From a virus, in the IMG/VR virus record IMGVR_UViG_3300027976_000168, positions 1-27,627 of that record: a stretch of 27,627 nucleotides of DNA. One strand, written 5' to 3'. Of the stretch, positions 7,601-15,633 are shown in pieces. Position 1 is the first letter of the stretch. Each line of letters opens with the position of its first letter. A model generated the notes under the pieces. It worked only from the letters and a program-made list of their open reading frames with translations, was not told the origin of the DNA and made no database searches. Both the position numbers and the translations under genes were made by a program.

Positions 7601-9735
7601 AAATAACAGCAAACACTAGCGAAGCTGTAAAAGAAGTAGACAAACTATCCTCGTCGGTTGATAACACAGCTAACAGCGTTGAAAAATCTAAAGGTAGTTT
7701 ATCAGGATTAACAGGAACGCTTGACAAGTTTACAGGTGGAGCGGTTACAAAGATAAAAGGATTTACTACTGGACTTAAAGGAATGGCTTTAGGTTTTAAT
7801 GGTGTAGGGCTTGCTGTTGCTTCCTCTGGTATTGGTTTAGTTATAATTGCTATTGCTGCGGTTGGTGCTGCTTTTAAAGGTAGTGAAGAAGGTCAAAATA
7901 AGTTTGCTAAACTCATGGCAGTTATAGGAACTGTGATTGGAAACGTAGTTGATGTTCTAGCAGATTTAGGGGATTTTATAATAGACTTGTTTAGCGGCAA
8001 TGGTGAGGCTATGACTAAATTAAAATCGTTCGGAGCTGCTATATTTAACGTCATCGGCTTACCTATAAAGAATATAATTGATGTTGTCAAAGCATTAGGC
8101 AAGGTTTTAGGCGCGTTATTTAGTGGTGATATTAGTGGAGCATTTGATGAATTACAAGCAGGAGTTGCAAATGTAAAAGGTAGTTTTGACGAGGCAACAG
8201 AAAGCATAAAAGGAGCAACAGGAGCGTTAAAAGATTTTGCGAAACAAAATATTGATGAAGCAAAAGCAGCCGCAAAAGTAGCAGACCAAAGAGCAAAGGC
8301 AGATAAAATTGAACGAGATTTAATTGTAGATAAAGCAAAGGCAGAGCGCAAAATTGCAGACCTTAGATTAAAGGCAAAAGACTTAAACAATGTAAGTGCT
8401 AAAGAGCGTGAGGATGCGTTAAAAACTGTTTTATCAATACAAGATGAATTAATAACAAGGGAAACAGAAGTACTTGAACTTAGAAGGGACGCACAAATTG
8501 CAGAGAATGGGTTTGCACGTTCTGATAAAGAGAATTTAGATAAAGAACAGAATGCAATTGCTGCGGTCATTGATGCAGAAACTAGAAGGGTTGACCAACA
8601 GAGAGCAATACAACGAGAATTAACCGCGGCAGAGAATGAGATAAATGCAGAGCGAAAAGCAAGGGCAAAAGAATGGCAGGCTATACAAGATGAAAATGCT
8701 AAAAGTGAACTTGAAAGGCTTAAATCATTATCAGATTTTAAAGAGGCTTTACTAAAAAAAGACGCTGAACTTGATGCAAAAACAGAAGATGAAAAACTAG
8801 CATTAAATAGGTTTAGAGCAGAGACAGAATTAGAAAATTTAGTCGGTACAATAGAAGAAAAAAGAGAAGCAAAAATTGCTTTAAATGCTTATTATGACCA
8901 ACTCGAGGACGAACTAGCAGAGGAAAGAGCTAAGACAGAAGCAGAAAGCAAAGAAAAGAGAGATTTAATACAAGCACAATTTGACGCTTCTAAAATTGAA
9001 GACCCTTTAACTAAGTTAGATGCAGAAAAGGATATTTTAAATAAACAAAATGAAAATTTATTAGAAGATTTAGAAGCAAAAAGAGCAATATATGAACAAG
9101 GCACGAAGGAGCGTTCAGATGCTGAACAAGAATATTTAGACTTTAAACAATCAATTGATAATAAATTAATCGATAACGCTAAAGCAAAAGCACAAGAAGA
9201 AAAAAGAATAGCCGAAACTATTGCAGAACAAAAAAAGGACATAGACACGAATCTACAAAAAACTATTTTAAACATTGCAAAAGAAGGAAGTGCAGTAGCG
9301 AAAGGGTTGGCTATTGCTAATATAGTCAGAGACCAAGCGGCATCTGTAAGTAGTACAATCTCCGCCACAACAGAGGCGAATGCTAAAGCAGTAGCAGCAA
9401 GTCCATTAACACTAGGGCAGCCATTTGTAACGTTAAATACTATACAAGCAGGAATAGGAATAGCGGCAGGAGTTACTGGAGCAATCAAATCAATAAAAGC
9501 AATTAGCAGTGACAAGAAAAGTCCATTAGGAGGCTCATCGTCAGGAGGTGGTGGAGGCGGTGGAGGCGGTGGAGCATCAGCACCATCATTTAACTTAGTT
9601 GCAGGAAGTGGCACAAATCAAATAGCTGAAGGATTATCACAACAACCAACACCTTTAAGAGCCTTTGTGGTTAGTTCAGAGGTCACGACAGCGCAATCAC
9701 TAGACCGTAACATTGAAGCCAACGCATCATTCTAA
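7579..9735 (+). CDS. Tail tape measure protein
   Basis: 718 residues. The tape measure fixes tail length and is ejected with the DNA. Typical features are all present: an N-terminal VKEVDKLSSSVDN segment, a hydrophobic Gly/Ala-rich region (about 65-105, FNGVGLAVASSGIGLVIIAI), a very long charged coiled-coil (about 215-575) rich in Ala, Glu and Lys, a second hydrophobic segment (about 580-650, including LGQPFVTLNTIQAGIGIAAG) and a poly-glycine linker before a short C-terminal domain. At about 1.5 angstrom per residue, a rule from other siphoviruses, the tail would be near 0.1 micrometre. The start at 7579 overlaps the small upstream gene; the coding strand has no good alternative nearby. Confidence 0.9.
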   Translation: MAIKREVKITANTSEAVKEVDKLSSSVDNTANSVEKSKGSLSGLTGTLDKFTGGAVTKIKGFTTGLKGMALGFNGVGLAVASSGIGLVIIAIAAVGAAFKGSEEGQNKFAKLMAVIGTVIGNVVDVLADLGDFIIDLFSGNGEAMTKLKSFGAAIFNVIGLPIKNIIDVVKALGKVLGALFSGDISGAFDELQAGVANVKGSFDEATESIKGATGALKDFAKQNIDEAKAAAKVADQRAKADKIERDLIVDKAKAERKIADLRLKAKDLNNVSAKEREDALKTVLSIQDELITRETEVLELRRDAQIAENGFARSDKENLDKEQNAIAAVIDAETRRVDQQRAIQRELTAAENEINAERKARAKEWQAIQDENAKSELERLKSLSDFKEALLKKDAELDAKTEDEKLALNRFRAETELENLVGTIEEKREAKIALNAYYDQLEDELAEERAKTEAESKEKRDLIQAQFDASKIEDPLTKLDAEKDILNKQNENLLEDLEAKRAIYEQGTKERSDAEQEYLDFKQSIDNKLIDNAKAKAQEEKRIAETIAEQKKDIDTNLQKTILNIAKEGSAVAKGLAIANIVRDQAASVSSTISATTEANAKAVAASPLTLGQPFVTLNTIQAGIGIAAGVTGAIKSIKAISSDKKSPLGGSSSGGGGGGGGGGASAPSFNLVAGSGTNQIAEGLSQQPTPLRAFVVSSEVTTAQSLDRNIEANASF
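9550..9575 (+). repeat. Three imperfect 9-bp repeats coding poly-glycine in the tape measure
   Basis: GGTGGAGGC is repeated at 9550-9558 and 9559-9567 and continues as a partial third copy from 9568. It codes a run of about ten glycines. It is the most GC-rich short tract of the window and a likely place for slippage, which would change linker length without altering the frame. Confidence 0.8.
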
Positions 9736-9775
9736 CAAAAGTGTAACAAATATACTAATTATTAGTTTTTAAATT

Positions 9776-10900
9776 ATGAAAACATACGAAGCTGTATTTG
9801 ATGAAAACGAAGTTGATGGGGTATTTGGTATTTCTTTAGTTTCCGAGCCAGCAATGGAGGGAAAATTTATAGCCTTAAATAAGCATAAAGAAAATATTAT
9901 ACAATTCGCAGCGGTTGACGAAAAACAATATATTTTGGTAGGTTTGGTATTAAGTCCAGACAAACCAATTTATAGAAATCAAGACGGTGAGGAGTTTGAA
10001 ATGTTCTTTACAGCCGATACGGTTAAAAATCTTTGTTACGCATTTACAAAAAATAAATTCAATAATAATAGTTCGGAAGAACATGACGAAAATTCTAAAA
10101 TAGCAGGAATTTCATTTGTTGAAAACTGGATTGTAAGAGATGAAAAAAATGATACTTCAATTGCTTTAGGTTTAACACCAAAAAAAGGAGAGTGGATTAG
10201 CGTCGCAAAATGTGATAATAAAGAAATATATGACAAAGCATTATCGGGAACTTTTACAGGCTTCTCTATTGATGCAATGATTAAATTAAAACAAGTAAAT
10301 TTAAAATCAGATATAAAAATGGCAGATATTACAGAAACGTTAACAGCGTTTAAAAATGACATTCTTATTGCTTTAAACCTAAAAGAGAAAGAGGTTATAA
10401 TTAAGGCAGGGAGTGTAAATTCAGCAGATGGGCAATTTGCCTTTATGTATGATGGTGAAACACCACAAGAAGGTGGTGCAGTTTGGATTGAAGCAGAGGA
10501 TGGTACGAAAGTTCCAGTTCCTGTTGCAGAATACGAATTAGATAATGGTATGATTTTGACAGTTGTAGAAGAGGGTGTTATTGGAAGCGTTATGGAAGCA
10601 GTTGCTCCTGAATTAGCTGACGATGTTGCTACTCCAAACACAGGACAAGCAGACGCAAACAATGTAGTTAGTCAAGTTCAAGAGAGTATTAAATCTATCA
10701 TGATTAAATACAAAGAAGATTCAGACGAAAAGTTTAAGGCTATTCAAACGCAACTAAGCGAAATCATAGAAGAGAATAAAGCATTAAAAACGCAAGTTGT
10801 GGAATTATCTAATGAGCCAGCTACAAAGCCAAAGCAACAAGTTCAGCAAGTAGCATTAAACAACAAAGGGCGAATTTTATCAAAATTAAGACAAAATTAA
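9776..10900 (+). CDS. XkdF-like prohead protease fused to scaffold domain
   Basis: 374 residues. The N-terminal half is of the XkdF/S78_2 putative serine protease type: GISLVSEPAMEG (about 18-29), GLVLSPDKPIYR, a probable catalytic H103 in EEHDEN, then FVENWIVRDEKND and the probable nucleophile S164 in GTFTGFSID. The C-terminal half is acidic and ends in a helical coiled-coil (about 300-350, KEDSDEKFKAIQTQLSEI) with a Lys/Gln-rich tail, as expected for a scaffold. Such fusions help build the procapsid and then cleave the scaffold and sometimes the capsid N-terminus. It lies directly before the major capsid protein. ATG is preceded by AAATT, a context shared by several genes here. Confidence 0.75.
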   Translation: MKTYEAVFDENEVDGVFGISLVSEPAMEGKFIALNKHKENIIQFAAVDEKQYILVGLVLSPDKPIYRNQDGEEFEMFFTADTVKNLCYAFTKNKFNNNSSEEHDENSKIAGISFVENWIVRDEKNDTSIALGLTPKKGEWISVAKCDNKEIYDKALSGTFTGFSIDAMIKLKQVNLKSDIKMADITETLTAFKNDILIALNLKEKEVIIKAGSVNSADGQFAFMYDGETPQEGGAVWIEAEDGTKVPVPVAEYELDNGMILTVVEEGVIGSVMEAVAPELADDVATPNTGQADANNVVSQVQESIKSIMIKYKEDSDEKFKAIQTQLSEIIEENKALKTQVVELSNEPATKPKQQVQQVALNNKGRILSKLRQN

Positions 10901-10925
10901 TAAATAAATAAATAATAAATAAACA

Positions 10926-11855
10926 ATGGCAACAACAACAAATGTAACCAGCAATTATGTTGGAAAAGAAGCTGGTTCGATTATTGGAGCTGCTTTTAAA
11001 GAAGCAGACACTTTAAGATTAGGACTTTTAACAGTAGCGGATAACGTTAACTATAAGTTAAACCTAAGAAAAATTGCGTATGCAGATGGCACTACTGATT
11101 ATTCTTGTGGATTTACACCAGCAGGAACTATTACTTTAAGCGAAAAGCAATTAGTAATCGAAAAGCTAATGAATCCTATCCAAATTTGTAAAGAGGATTT
11201 TAGACAAACATGGAGCGAAGATTCAGAGGGAGCATCAGCATCAAACCCAAACGCACCAGCTCACATTATGGAAGCAATATCTTTAGAGGTGCTATCTAGT
11301 CAAGCAGCTAAAGTTGATACTGATATTTGGACAGGATTAGCAGCAACAGCTGGAGAATTTGCAGGATTGATTGAGCAGTTTACAGCAGATGGTGCAGTAA
11401 TAAAAGCTAACAACGGTATTACAGCATTAAACGCAGCAACAACAGAGGCGAATGTAGAGGCTCATTTAAAAGCAGCTTTAGCAGCAGTTCCTGTATCAAT
11501 TAGAAGAGCTAATTTAACAGTTGCAGTTTCACCTGATGTATTCCAATCGTATTGGTTTTACTTAGTTTCCAATCGTATTGCAAATGACGGTAATACAGAG
11601 CCTAAGCAAACTAGATTTGGAAGATATACTTTAACTGAGGTTAATGGATTACCAGATGACACAATCGTTATTTTTGAAAAGAAAAACGTAGTGTTTGCAA
11701 CAGGATTGCAGTCAGATTTTAATGAATTAAATTTTGTGGATGAAGATGAGATTGGATTAATGACAGGACAAGTTAGAGGTAAGATTGTATATGGAGCAGC
11801 AGTTGGATATTACAATTCTGAGGATATTGTTTGGTTGTTAACTACAACAGCATAA
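10926..11855 (+). CDS. Major capsid protein
   Basis: 309 residues, mixed alpha/beta, of the size and composition of HK97-fold major capsid proteins of Bacteroidota phages. It follows the protease/scaffold gene with a 25-bp AT-only spacer. Points that fit: a conserved-looking region with QICKEDFRQTW (about 87-97), a run of helices rich in Ala (LKAALAAVPVSIRRANLTVA), a segment VSPDVFQSYWFYLVSNRIAN (about 199-218) and a closing strand with RGKIVYGAAVGYYNSEDIVW. The HK97 fold is inferred from size, place and pattern rather than from a single diagnostic motif. It should be the most abundant virion protein. Confidence 0.75.
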   Translation: MATTTNVTSNYVGKEAGSIIGAAFKEADTLRLGLLTVADNVNYKLNLRKIAYADGTTDYSCGFTPAGTITLSEKQLVIEKLMNPIQICKEDFRQTWSEDSEGASASNPNAPAHIMEAISLEVLSSQAAKVDTDIWTGLAATAGEFAGLIEQFTADGAVIKANNGITALNAATTEANVEAHLKAALAAVPVSIRRANLTVAVSPDVFQSYWFYLVSNRIANDGNTEPKQTRFGRYTLTEVNGLPDDTIVIFEKKNVVFATGLQSDFNELNFVDEDEIGLMTGQVRGKIVYGAAVGYYNSEDIVWLLTTTA

Positions 11856-11869
11856 TTAATAACATTGAA

Positions 11870-11902
11870 ACTAGCGGTTAATAATTTAATTGACTGCTTA
11901 GT
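11870..11902 (+). other. Intergenic RNA hairpin between capsid and tail-tube genes
   Basis: An imperfect 13-bp stem: ACTA pairs TAGT, and GCGGTTAAT pairs ATTGACTGC with two G.U pairs and one bulged T, around a 6-nt AT loop. It is not followed by a T run, so it is not an intrinsic terminator. It may stabilise or process the mRNA between two highly expressed genes. Confidence 0.4.
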
Positions 11903-11926
11903 ATTCACTAAAAACATATATAAAAA

Positions 11927-12442
11927 ATGGCATGCGATATTACCAAAGGGAGAGTAAAAGAATGTAAACAAAATATTGGTGGAAACTCCAAGTTATTTGT
12001 ATTTAACTACGAGCAAGACCCATTTACAGTTGCTGCTGGAAGTGGTGTGGCATCAGCAGTAAATGCTGCAATTACAACCGTTTATGTTTACGAGATAGAA
12101 GGAACGTTGAACACGTTGGTTGAGGACCAAGTTTCAAACGTTGATACAGGTTCGACTGTTAATACCCAAACATTAAGTATTACACTTAGAAAGCAAGATG
12201 CAGCGACATCAGCAGAATTTAACCTACTTACTTATGGAAATGCACAAGCAGTAATAAAAGACAGAAATGGAATTTATCATGCTTTAGGATATTCAGAAGG
12301 CTTAAACTGGAGTGTTAACTCACAAACAGGAGGGAATTATACGGACTTGAATGGTTACACTGTTACAGGAACAGCCATAGAGGGTTCTTTATCTCCTAAA
12401 TTAGATGCAGCGACTATTACAGCGTTTGAAGCATTAGTTTAA
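11927..12442 (+). CDS. Major tail tube-like protein (paralogue 1)
   Basis: 171 residues, beta-rich. The N-terminus DITKGRVKECKQNIGG and the segment VIKDRNGIYHALGYSEG followed by SQTGGNYTDLNGYTVTGTA are matched by a second gene in this window (15090-15632), so the two are paralogues. Pattern, size and place right after the major capsid protein fit a tail tube subunit. An intrinsic terminator lies just downstream, consistent with high expression of capsid and tube together. It could also be a different beta-barrel virion protein; tube is inferred. Confidence 0.55.
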   Translation: MACDITKGRVKECKQNIGGNSKLFVFNYEQDPFTVAAGSGVASAVNAAITTVYVYEIEGTLNTLVEDQVSNVDTGSTVNTQTLSITLRKQDAATSAEFNLLTYGNAQAVIKDRNGIYHALGYSEGLNWSVNSQTGGNYTDLNGYTVTGTAIEGSLSPKLDAATITAFEALV

Positions 12443-12470
12443 AACCTAAAAATGGTTATTAAAATTTAAG

Positions 12471-12497
12471 AAGCACTCGTTATTGGGTGCTTTTTTT
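12471..12497 (+). terminator. Intrinsic terminator after capsid/tail-tube genes
   Basis: An 8-bp stem (AAGCACTC with GGGTGCTT, one G.U pair) around the 6-nt loop GTTATT, followed by seven T. It starts 28 bp after the stop codon at 12442. It separates the capsid/tube genes from the portal group. Confidence 0.85.
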
Positions 12498-12530
12498 ATA
12501 ACAAATTTTTAATTTAATAGTTTATAATAC

Positions 12531-12599
12531 ATGGAAGAGGTTTATAAGGATATAAAAGTAAGTAACGCCTATCAAAAGGCATTAAAAGAATTAGTTTGA
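12531..12599 (+). CDS. Possible 22-residue leader peptide before the 101-aa gene
   Basis: A short ORF, ATG at 12531 to TGA at 12599, coding a helical, charged peptide (EEVYKDIKVSNAYQKALKEL). It lies in the spacer after the terminator and overlaps the TTG start of the next gene by 4 bp (TTGA), the layout of a coupled pair. It may be a real micro-gene or a translational leader that provides re-initiation for a gene with a weak TTG start. An AATAGTTTATA motif lies 4 bp upstream. Confidence 0.35.
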   Translation: MEEVYKDIKVSNAYQKALKELV

Positions 12600-12901
12600 A
12601 AGTAGTTAACCCTAATGACGCAACGCATAATATGACGTTAATACCACGTTTCGATAGTTCAAACGCATTAACTTTGTATCTATATAACGAAACTTCACAA
12701 GTAAAAAGTACGGTTGAAAACACTTATGTAGTTACAGATGGTAATTTAACGATGAATTACAGCTTTACTTTTGCAGATAATAGCAAATATAAGATTGAAA
12801 TTAAGGATGGCGCAAATGTAATTTATAGAGGCAAGCTAATTGCTACTACACAAACGCCACAAGATTACAAATTAACAGACGGAGAATACATTTATGGATA
12901 G
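12596..12901 (+). CDS. Small beta-rich conserved flavophage protein
   Basis: 101 residues, TTG start at 12596 (MKVVNPNDATHNMTLIPRFD follows directly, which resembles the start of homologous-looking flavophage proteins, so no later start is needed). The body is made of strands: ALTLYLYNE, NLTMNYSFTFADNSKYKIEI, VIYRGKLIATTQ and an end LTDGEYIYG. It resembles small Ig-like or accessory virion proteins coded near portal genes. No function is known. It overlaps the portal gene by 8 bp. Confidence 0.55.
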   Translation: MKVVNPNDATHNMTLIPRFDSSNALTLYLYNETSQVKSTVENTYVVTDGNLTMNYSFTFADNSKYKIEIKDGANVIYRGKLIATTQTPQDYKLTDGEYIYG

Positions 12902-14543
12902 TCAAATTAAGTTAATACAGTTAAACGGTTATGTTAGACCGAAGGTACAAGAATCTACAAGTCAAGAATGGGTTTTAAACGGAAAAAAGAACTGGTTTTA
13001 TGAGTATATCATAGACAGAAAGACTGGAAGCGTTACTAATTCGGCAATTATAAACTCTTATGTAGATCTAATATACGGAAAAGGGATTGGCGCAAAAAAT
13101 TCAGGAACTAGAATAGAGGACTGGTTAAAATTAAAACAAATATTAAAACCAGAGCAACTTCATAGGATTGTTTCAGATTTTGCTTTATTTGGCGAAGCTA
13201 GTTTTGAAATTATACAAACGAAAGGGAGAAGTATATCAAGCATTAACCATATACCAAAACAAAAAGTAGTCCCTAATAAGGTTAACGATGACAATGAAAT
13301 TGATATTTATTGGTATTGTGACGATTGGAAGAACACAAACGCCAACAAACCAGAGGAGTATCAAGCATTTAAAGGGAGTGATGGCAAGGCATCGCAAATG
13401 TATGTTATAAAGCCTTACCAAGCTGGTAATAGGAATTACTTTAGTGACCCTAGTTGGATTGCTTGCGCTCCTTATTGCGAAATGGAGGAGGAGATAGCTA
13501 ATATGAATATTAGTTCTATTAAGAGCGGATTAAGTGCTGGTTATATTATAAACATTCCTGACGGCAAGAGTTTAAGCAATGAAGAAAAAGACGACTTTGA
13601 AAAGAAGATAAGAGCGAGATTAACAGGATCACCAAACGCAAGTCAATTTATATTAAGTTTTAACGGTAGAGATATTGAGGTTACTATAACACCTTTTCCA
13701 GTAAATGACAACATTCATAAGCAATGGCAATGGTTAACAGATTCCGCAAGACAGCAAATAATCACAGGTCATCGATTAACTTCACCAGTATTGGCTGGTA
13801 TAAGCACGCCGAGTGGTTTTAGTAGTACATCCGACGAGATGGAAATGGCAGAAGAGCAATTGATGAAGCGTGTGATTTCACCAATGCAAAATCATATACT
13901 GACAGCTTTAGAAGAAGTTTTAGAAGCCTATGGTATAAACTTAGATTTATATTTTATTCCTTTAGGAGGTGAAGTTGTTGCGCCAACTAAAACAGAACTT
14001 TCAAAAGAAGATGAATTTGCTTTTTTAGAAATGTACGCACAAGACAGTCCTGAAGGTTACGAATTAACAGATGGTTCTGAATACGAACTACAATTATCAG
14101 CAAACCAAACAAGCGAACAAGATTCTGCAAGGTGGAAAATTAGATATGCTTATGCGGTAGGTACAAGTAAGACACCAAAAGGAAAATCAAGGGGTTTTTG
14201 TAATAAAATGATTTCACTTTCCAGTAGTGGTAAGGTCTTTAGAAAAGAAGATATTGAATTAATGAGTATGCAAGGAGTTAACGGACAATTTGCACATGAA
14301 GGCGGCAAATACGACATATTTTTATATGGTGGTGGAGTTAATTGTTATCATAGATGGGAGCGTAGAATATTCAAAAAAGAACTAGGTGCAGATGGCAAGC
14401 CTAAAAAGGGAGGTGCTTTAGCATCAACTAATGAGGTTAATGTAAATGAAGCAAGACGACAAGGCGCAAAAATACCAAAAAACAGTCCTGATGTAGCTAT
14501 TGCAGAGATAGATAAACCAAATAAGGGAGCATACTCAAATTAA
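12894..14543 (+). CDS. Portal protein with a MuF-like C-terminal extension
   Basis: 549 residues. The first 380 or so look like a portal: NSAIINSYVDLIYGKGIG (about 50-67), FALFGEASFEII, SGLSAGYIINIP and a stem-like region with TDSARQQIITGHRLTSPVLA, then an acidic EMEMAEEQLMKRVI helix. The portal ring is the DNA entry and exit pore and binds TerL. The C-terminal 140 residues contain TPKGKSRGFCNKMIS, VFRKEDIELMSMQGVN and YGGGVNCYHRWERRIF, a pattern that recalls the C-terminal conserved motif of MuF-type head morphogenesis proteins. So it may be a portal-MuF fusion. It follows the capsid gene, the reverse of the usual order. Confidence 0.7.
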   Translation: MDSQIKLIQLNGYVRPKVQESTSQEWVLNGKKNWFYEYIIDRKTGSVTNSAIINSYVDLIYGKGIGAKNSGTRIEDWLKLKQILKPEQLHRIVSDFALFGEASFEIIQTKGRSISSINHIPKQKVVPNKVNDDNEIDIYWYCDDWKNTNANKPEEYQAFKGSDGKASQMYVIKPYQAGNRNYFSDPSWIACAPYCEMEEEIANMNISSIKSGLSAGYIINIPDGKSLSNEEKDDFEKKIRARLTGSPNASQFILSFNGRDIEVTITPFPVNDNIHKQWQWLTDSARQQIITGHRLTSPVLAGISTPSGFSSTSDEMEMAEEQLMKRVISPMQNHILTALEEVLEAYGINLDLYFIPLGGEVVAPTKTELSKEDEFAFLEMYAQDSPEGYELTDGSEYELQLSANQTSEQDSARWKIRYAYAVGTSKTPKGKSRGFCNKMISLSSSGKVFRKEDIELMSMQGVNGQFAHEGGKYDIFLYGGGVNCYHRWERRIFKKELGADGKPKKGGALASTNEVNVNEARRQGAKIPKNSPDVAIAEIDKPNKGAYSN

Positions 14544-14544
14544 T

Positions 14545-15093
14545 ATGGCAACATTATTATTCATATCACCGACAGAACTAGCAAAAACCACAATTTTAGG
14601 TGGCAATGTTGACATAGACAAGTATCAATTTACGATTGAACAGACGCAAATCATGGTAATTGAGCCATTATTAGGCACGGAATTATACGATAAGATTATA
14701 ACCTTAGTAACGGCAGGAACTATTGACGATGTGGGCAATGAATTATACAATACTTTATATACAGAATACGTAAAACCTATTACAAAGTATCAAAGCATGG
14801 CAGAATACATAGAAATTAGTAGTTATGTTTTAGACAATGCAGGCTTAATTAAGAACACGCCAGACAACGCAGAGGTGGTATCTAAGGACGAAGCGTTATA
14901 TCTTAGTAATAAGTATTCAGGAATGGCACAAATGTACGTTATACGCTTCAAAAAATGGATATGCAAGAACGTTATTTCGGAATATAAGACGTATCAAGAC
15001 GAGGTTAACGCAGAGAGAAATATGCAATTGACTGGAGGTTTATGGTTTGGTAATAAATTCATTGATGAAGATGACGATTGGCAGACAGCATGA
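14545..15093 (+). CDS. Head completion/adaptor protein (DUF6712-like)
   Basis: 182 residues, mostly helical. It begins with FISPTELAKTTILGGNVDID and has a helix-rich segment around EPLLGTELYDKII (about 40-52), then YVKPITKYQSMAEYIE and YVIRFKKWICKNVISEY. This resembles proteins labelled DUF6712 in Bacteroidota phages, which are thought to be head-tail adaptors of the gp6 type that sit under the portal. The position, one base after the portal stop, agrees. The name is from memory of the family; no catalytic residues apply. Confidence 0.5.
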   Translation: MATLLFISPTELAKTTILGGNVDIDKYQFTIEQTQIMVIEPLLGTELYDKIITLVTAGTIDDVGNELYNTLYTEYVKPITKYQSMAEYIEISSYVLDNAGLIKNTPDNAEVVSKDEALYLSNKYSGMAQMYVIRFKKWICKNVISEYKTYQDEVNAERNMQLTGGLWFGNKFIDEDDDWQTA

Positions 15094-15632
15094 TAGATAT
15101 AACAAAAGGAAGAGCGAGGGTGTGTAACGGATTAGGAGGGTTAAAAGAGTTTTATATTTTTCCTTATGATTCGTCTGTTATTTTAACTGTTGATGGCGTT
15201 ACATTAGTATCAATATCAAGAGTGCAAACGTTATACAGGTTTTATAGCACGAAAGGAGATTTACAAGAAAAGCAAGAAGAAGATGGTGGCGGGAAGTTTT
15301 ACAATCAAAGTATATCTTTTACGTTTCCCGTAATAAAAGCAAACACCGAACTTAATAGATTATTAAAAAAAGATTATTGGGTAATTGTTAAAGATAATAA
15401 TGGTTTATATAGATTTTTAGGAGCAAATAACGGAGGGCGATTTAATAATTTAAAAGAACAAACAGGAGGTGCTTATAGTGATTTATCAGGTTATACAATT
15501 AACTACGAAGCAAAGGAAGAGTTAACAGCGTTATTTACAGATTTAGAAACCTTTACAGATTTAGGATTTTTATTAATAGAAGATGGTTCATTGCTTTTAT
15601 TAGAAGATGGCTCAAAAATAATATTAGAATAA
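15090..15632 (+). CDS. Tail tube-like protein paralogue 2 with LLEDGS-repeat tail
   Basis: 180 residues from ATG at 15090; an in-frame ATG at 15078 exists, but 15090 gives the common 4-bp ATGA overlap and aligns with the start of its paralogue (11927-12442). Shared with it: DITKGRARVCNGLGG, KDNNGLYRFLGANNGG and EQTGGAYSDLSGYTINYEA. The C-terminal 25 residues add a repeating pattern (FLLIEDGSLLLLEDGSKI) that the first copy lacks. It is probably a tail tube or tail tip ring protein related by duplication; the extra tail may bind the fibre coded next. Confidence 0.55.
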   Translation: MIDITKGRARVCNGLGGLKEFYIFPYDSSVILTVDGVTLVSISRVQTLYRFYSTKGDLQEKQEEDGGGKFYNQSISFTFPVIKANTELNRLLKKDYWVIVKDNNGLYRFLGANNGGRFNNLKEQTGGAYSDLSGYTINYEAKEELTALFTDLETFTDLGFLLIEDGSLLLLEDGSKIILE

Positions 15633-15633
15633 T

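Noticed and set aside
7893-9614. Long minus-strand ORFs (7893-8570 and 8892-9614) opposite the tape measure
   Set aside because: They are antisense to a clear coiled-coil coding frame; the Ser/Ala/Leu-rich content is what the reverse complement of Ala/Lys/Glu codons gives. No promoter or start context is present.
9754-9770. Small hairpin (ACTAA-TTA-TTAGT) with T run after the tape measure
   Set aside because: Only five AT-rich pairs and a 3-nt loop; too weak to call a terminator.
10036-10662. Minus-strand ORF of 208 codons opposite the protease/scaffold gene
   Set aside because: It is a shadow of the + strand gene, which has recognisable motifs; all convincing genes in the window are on +.
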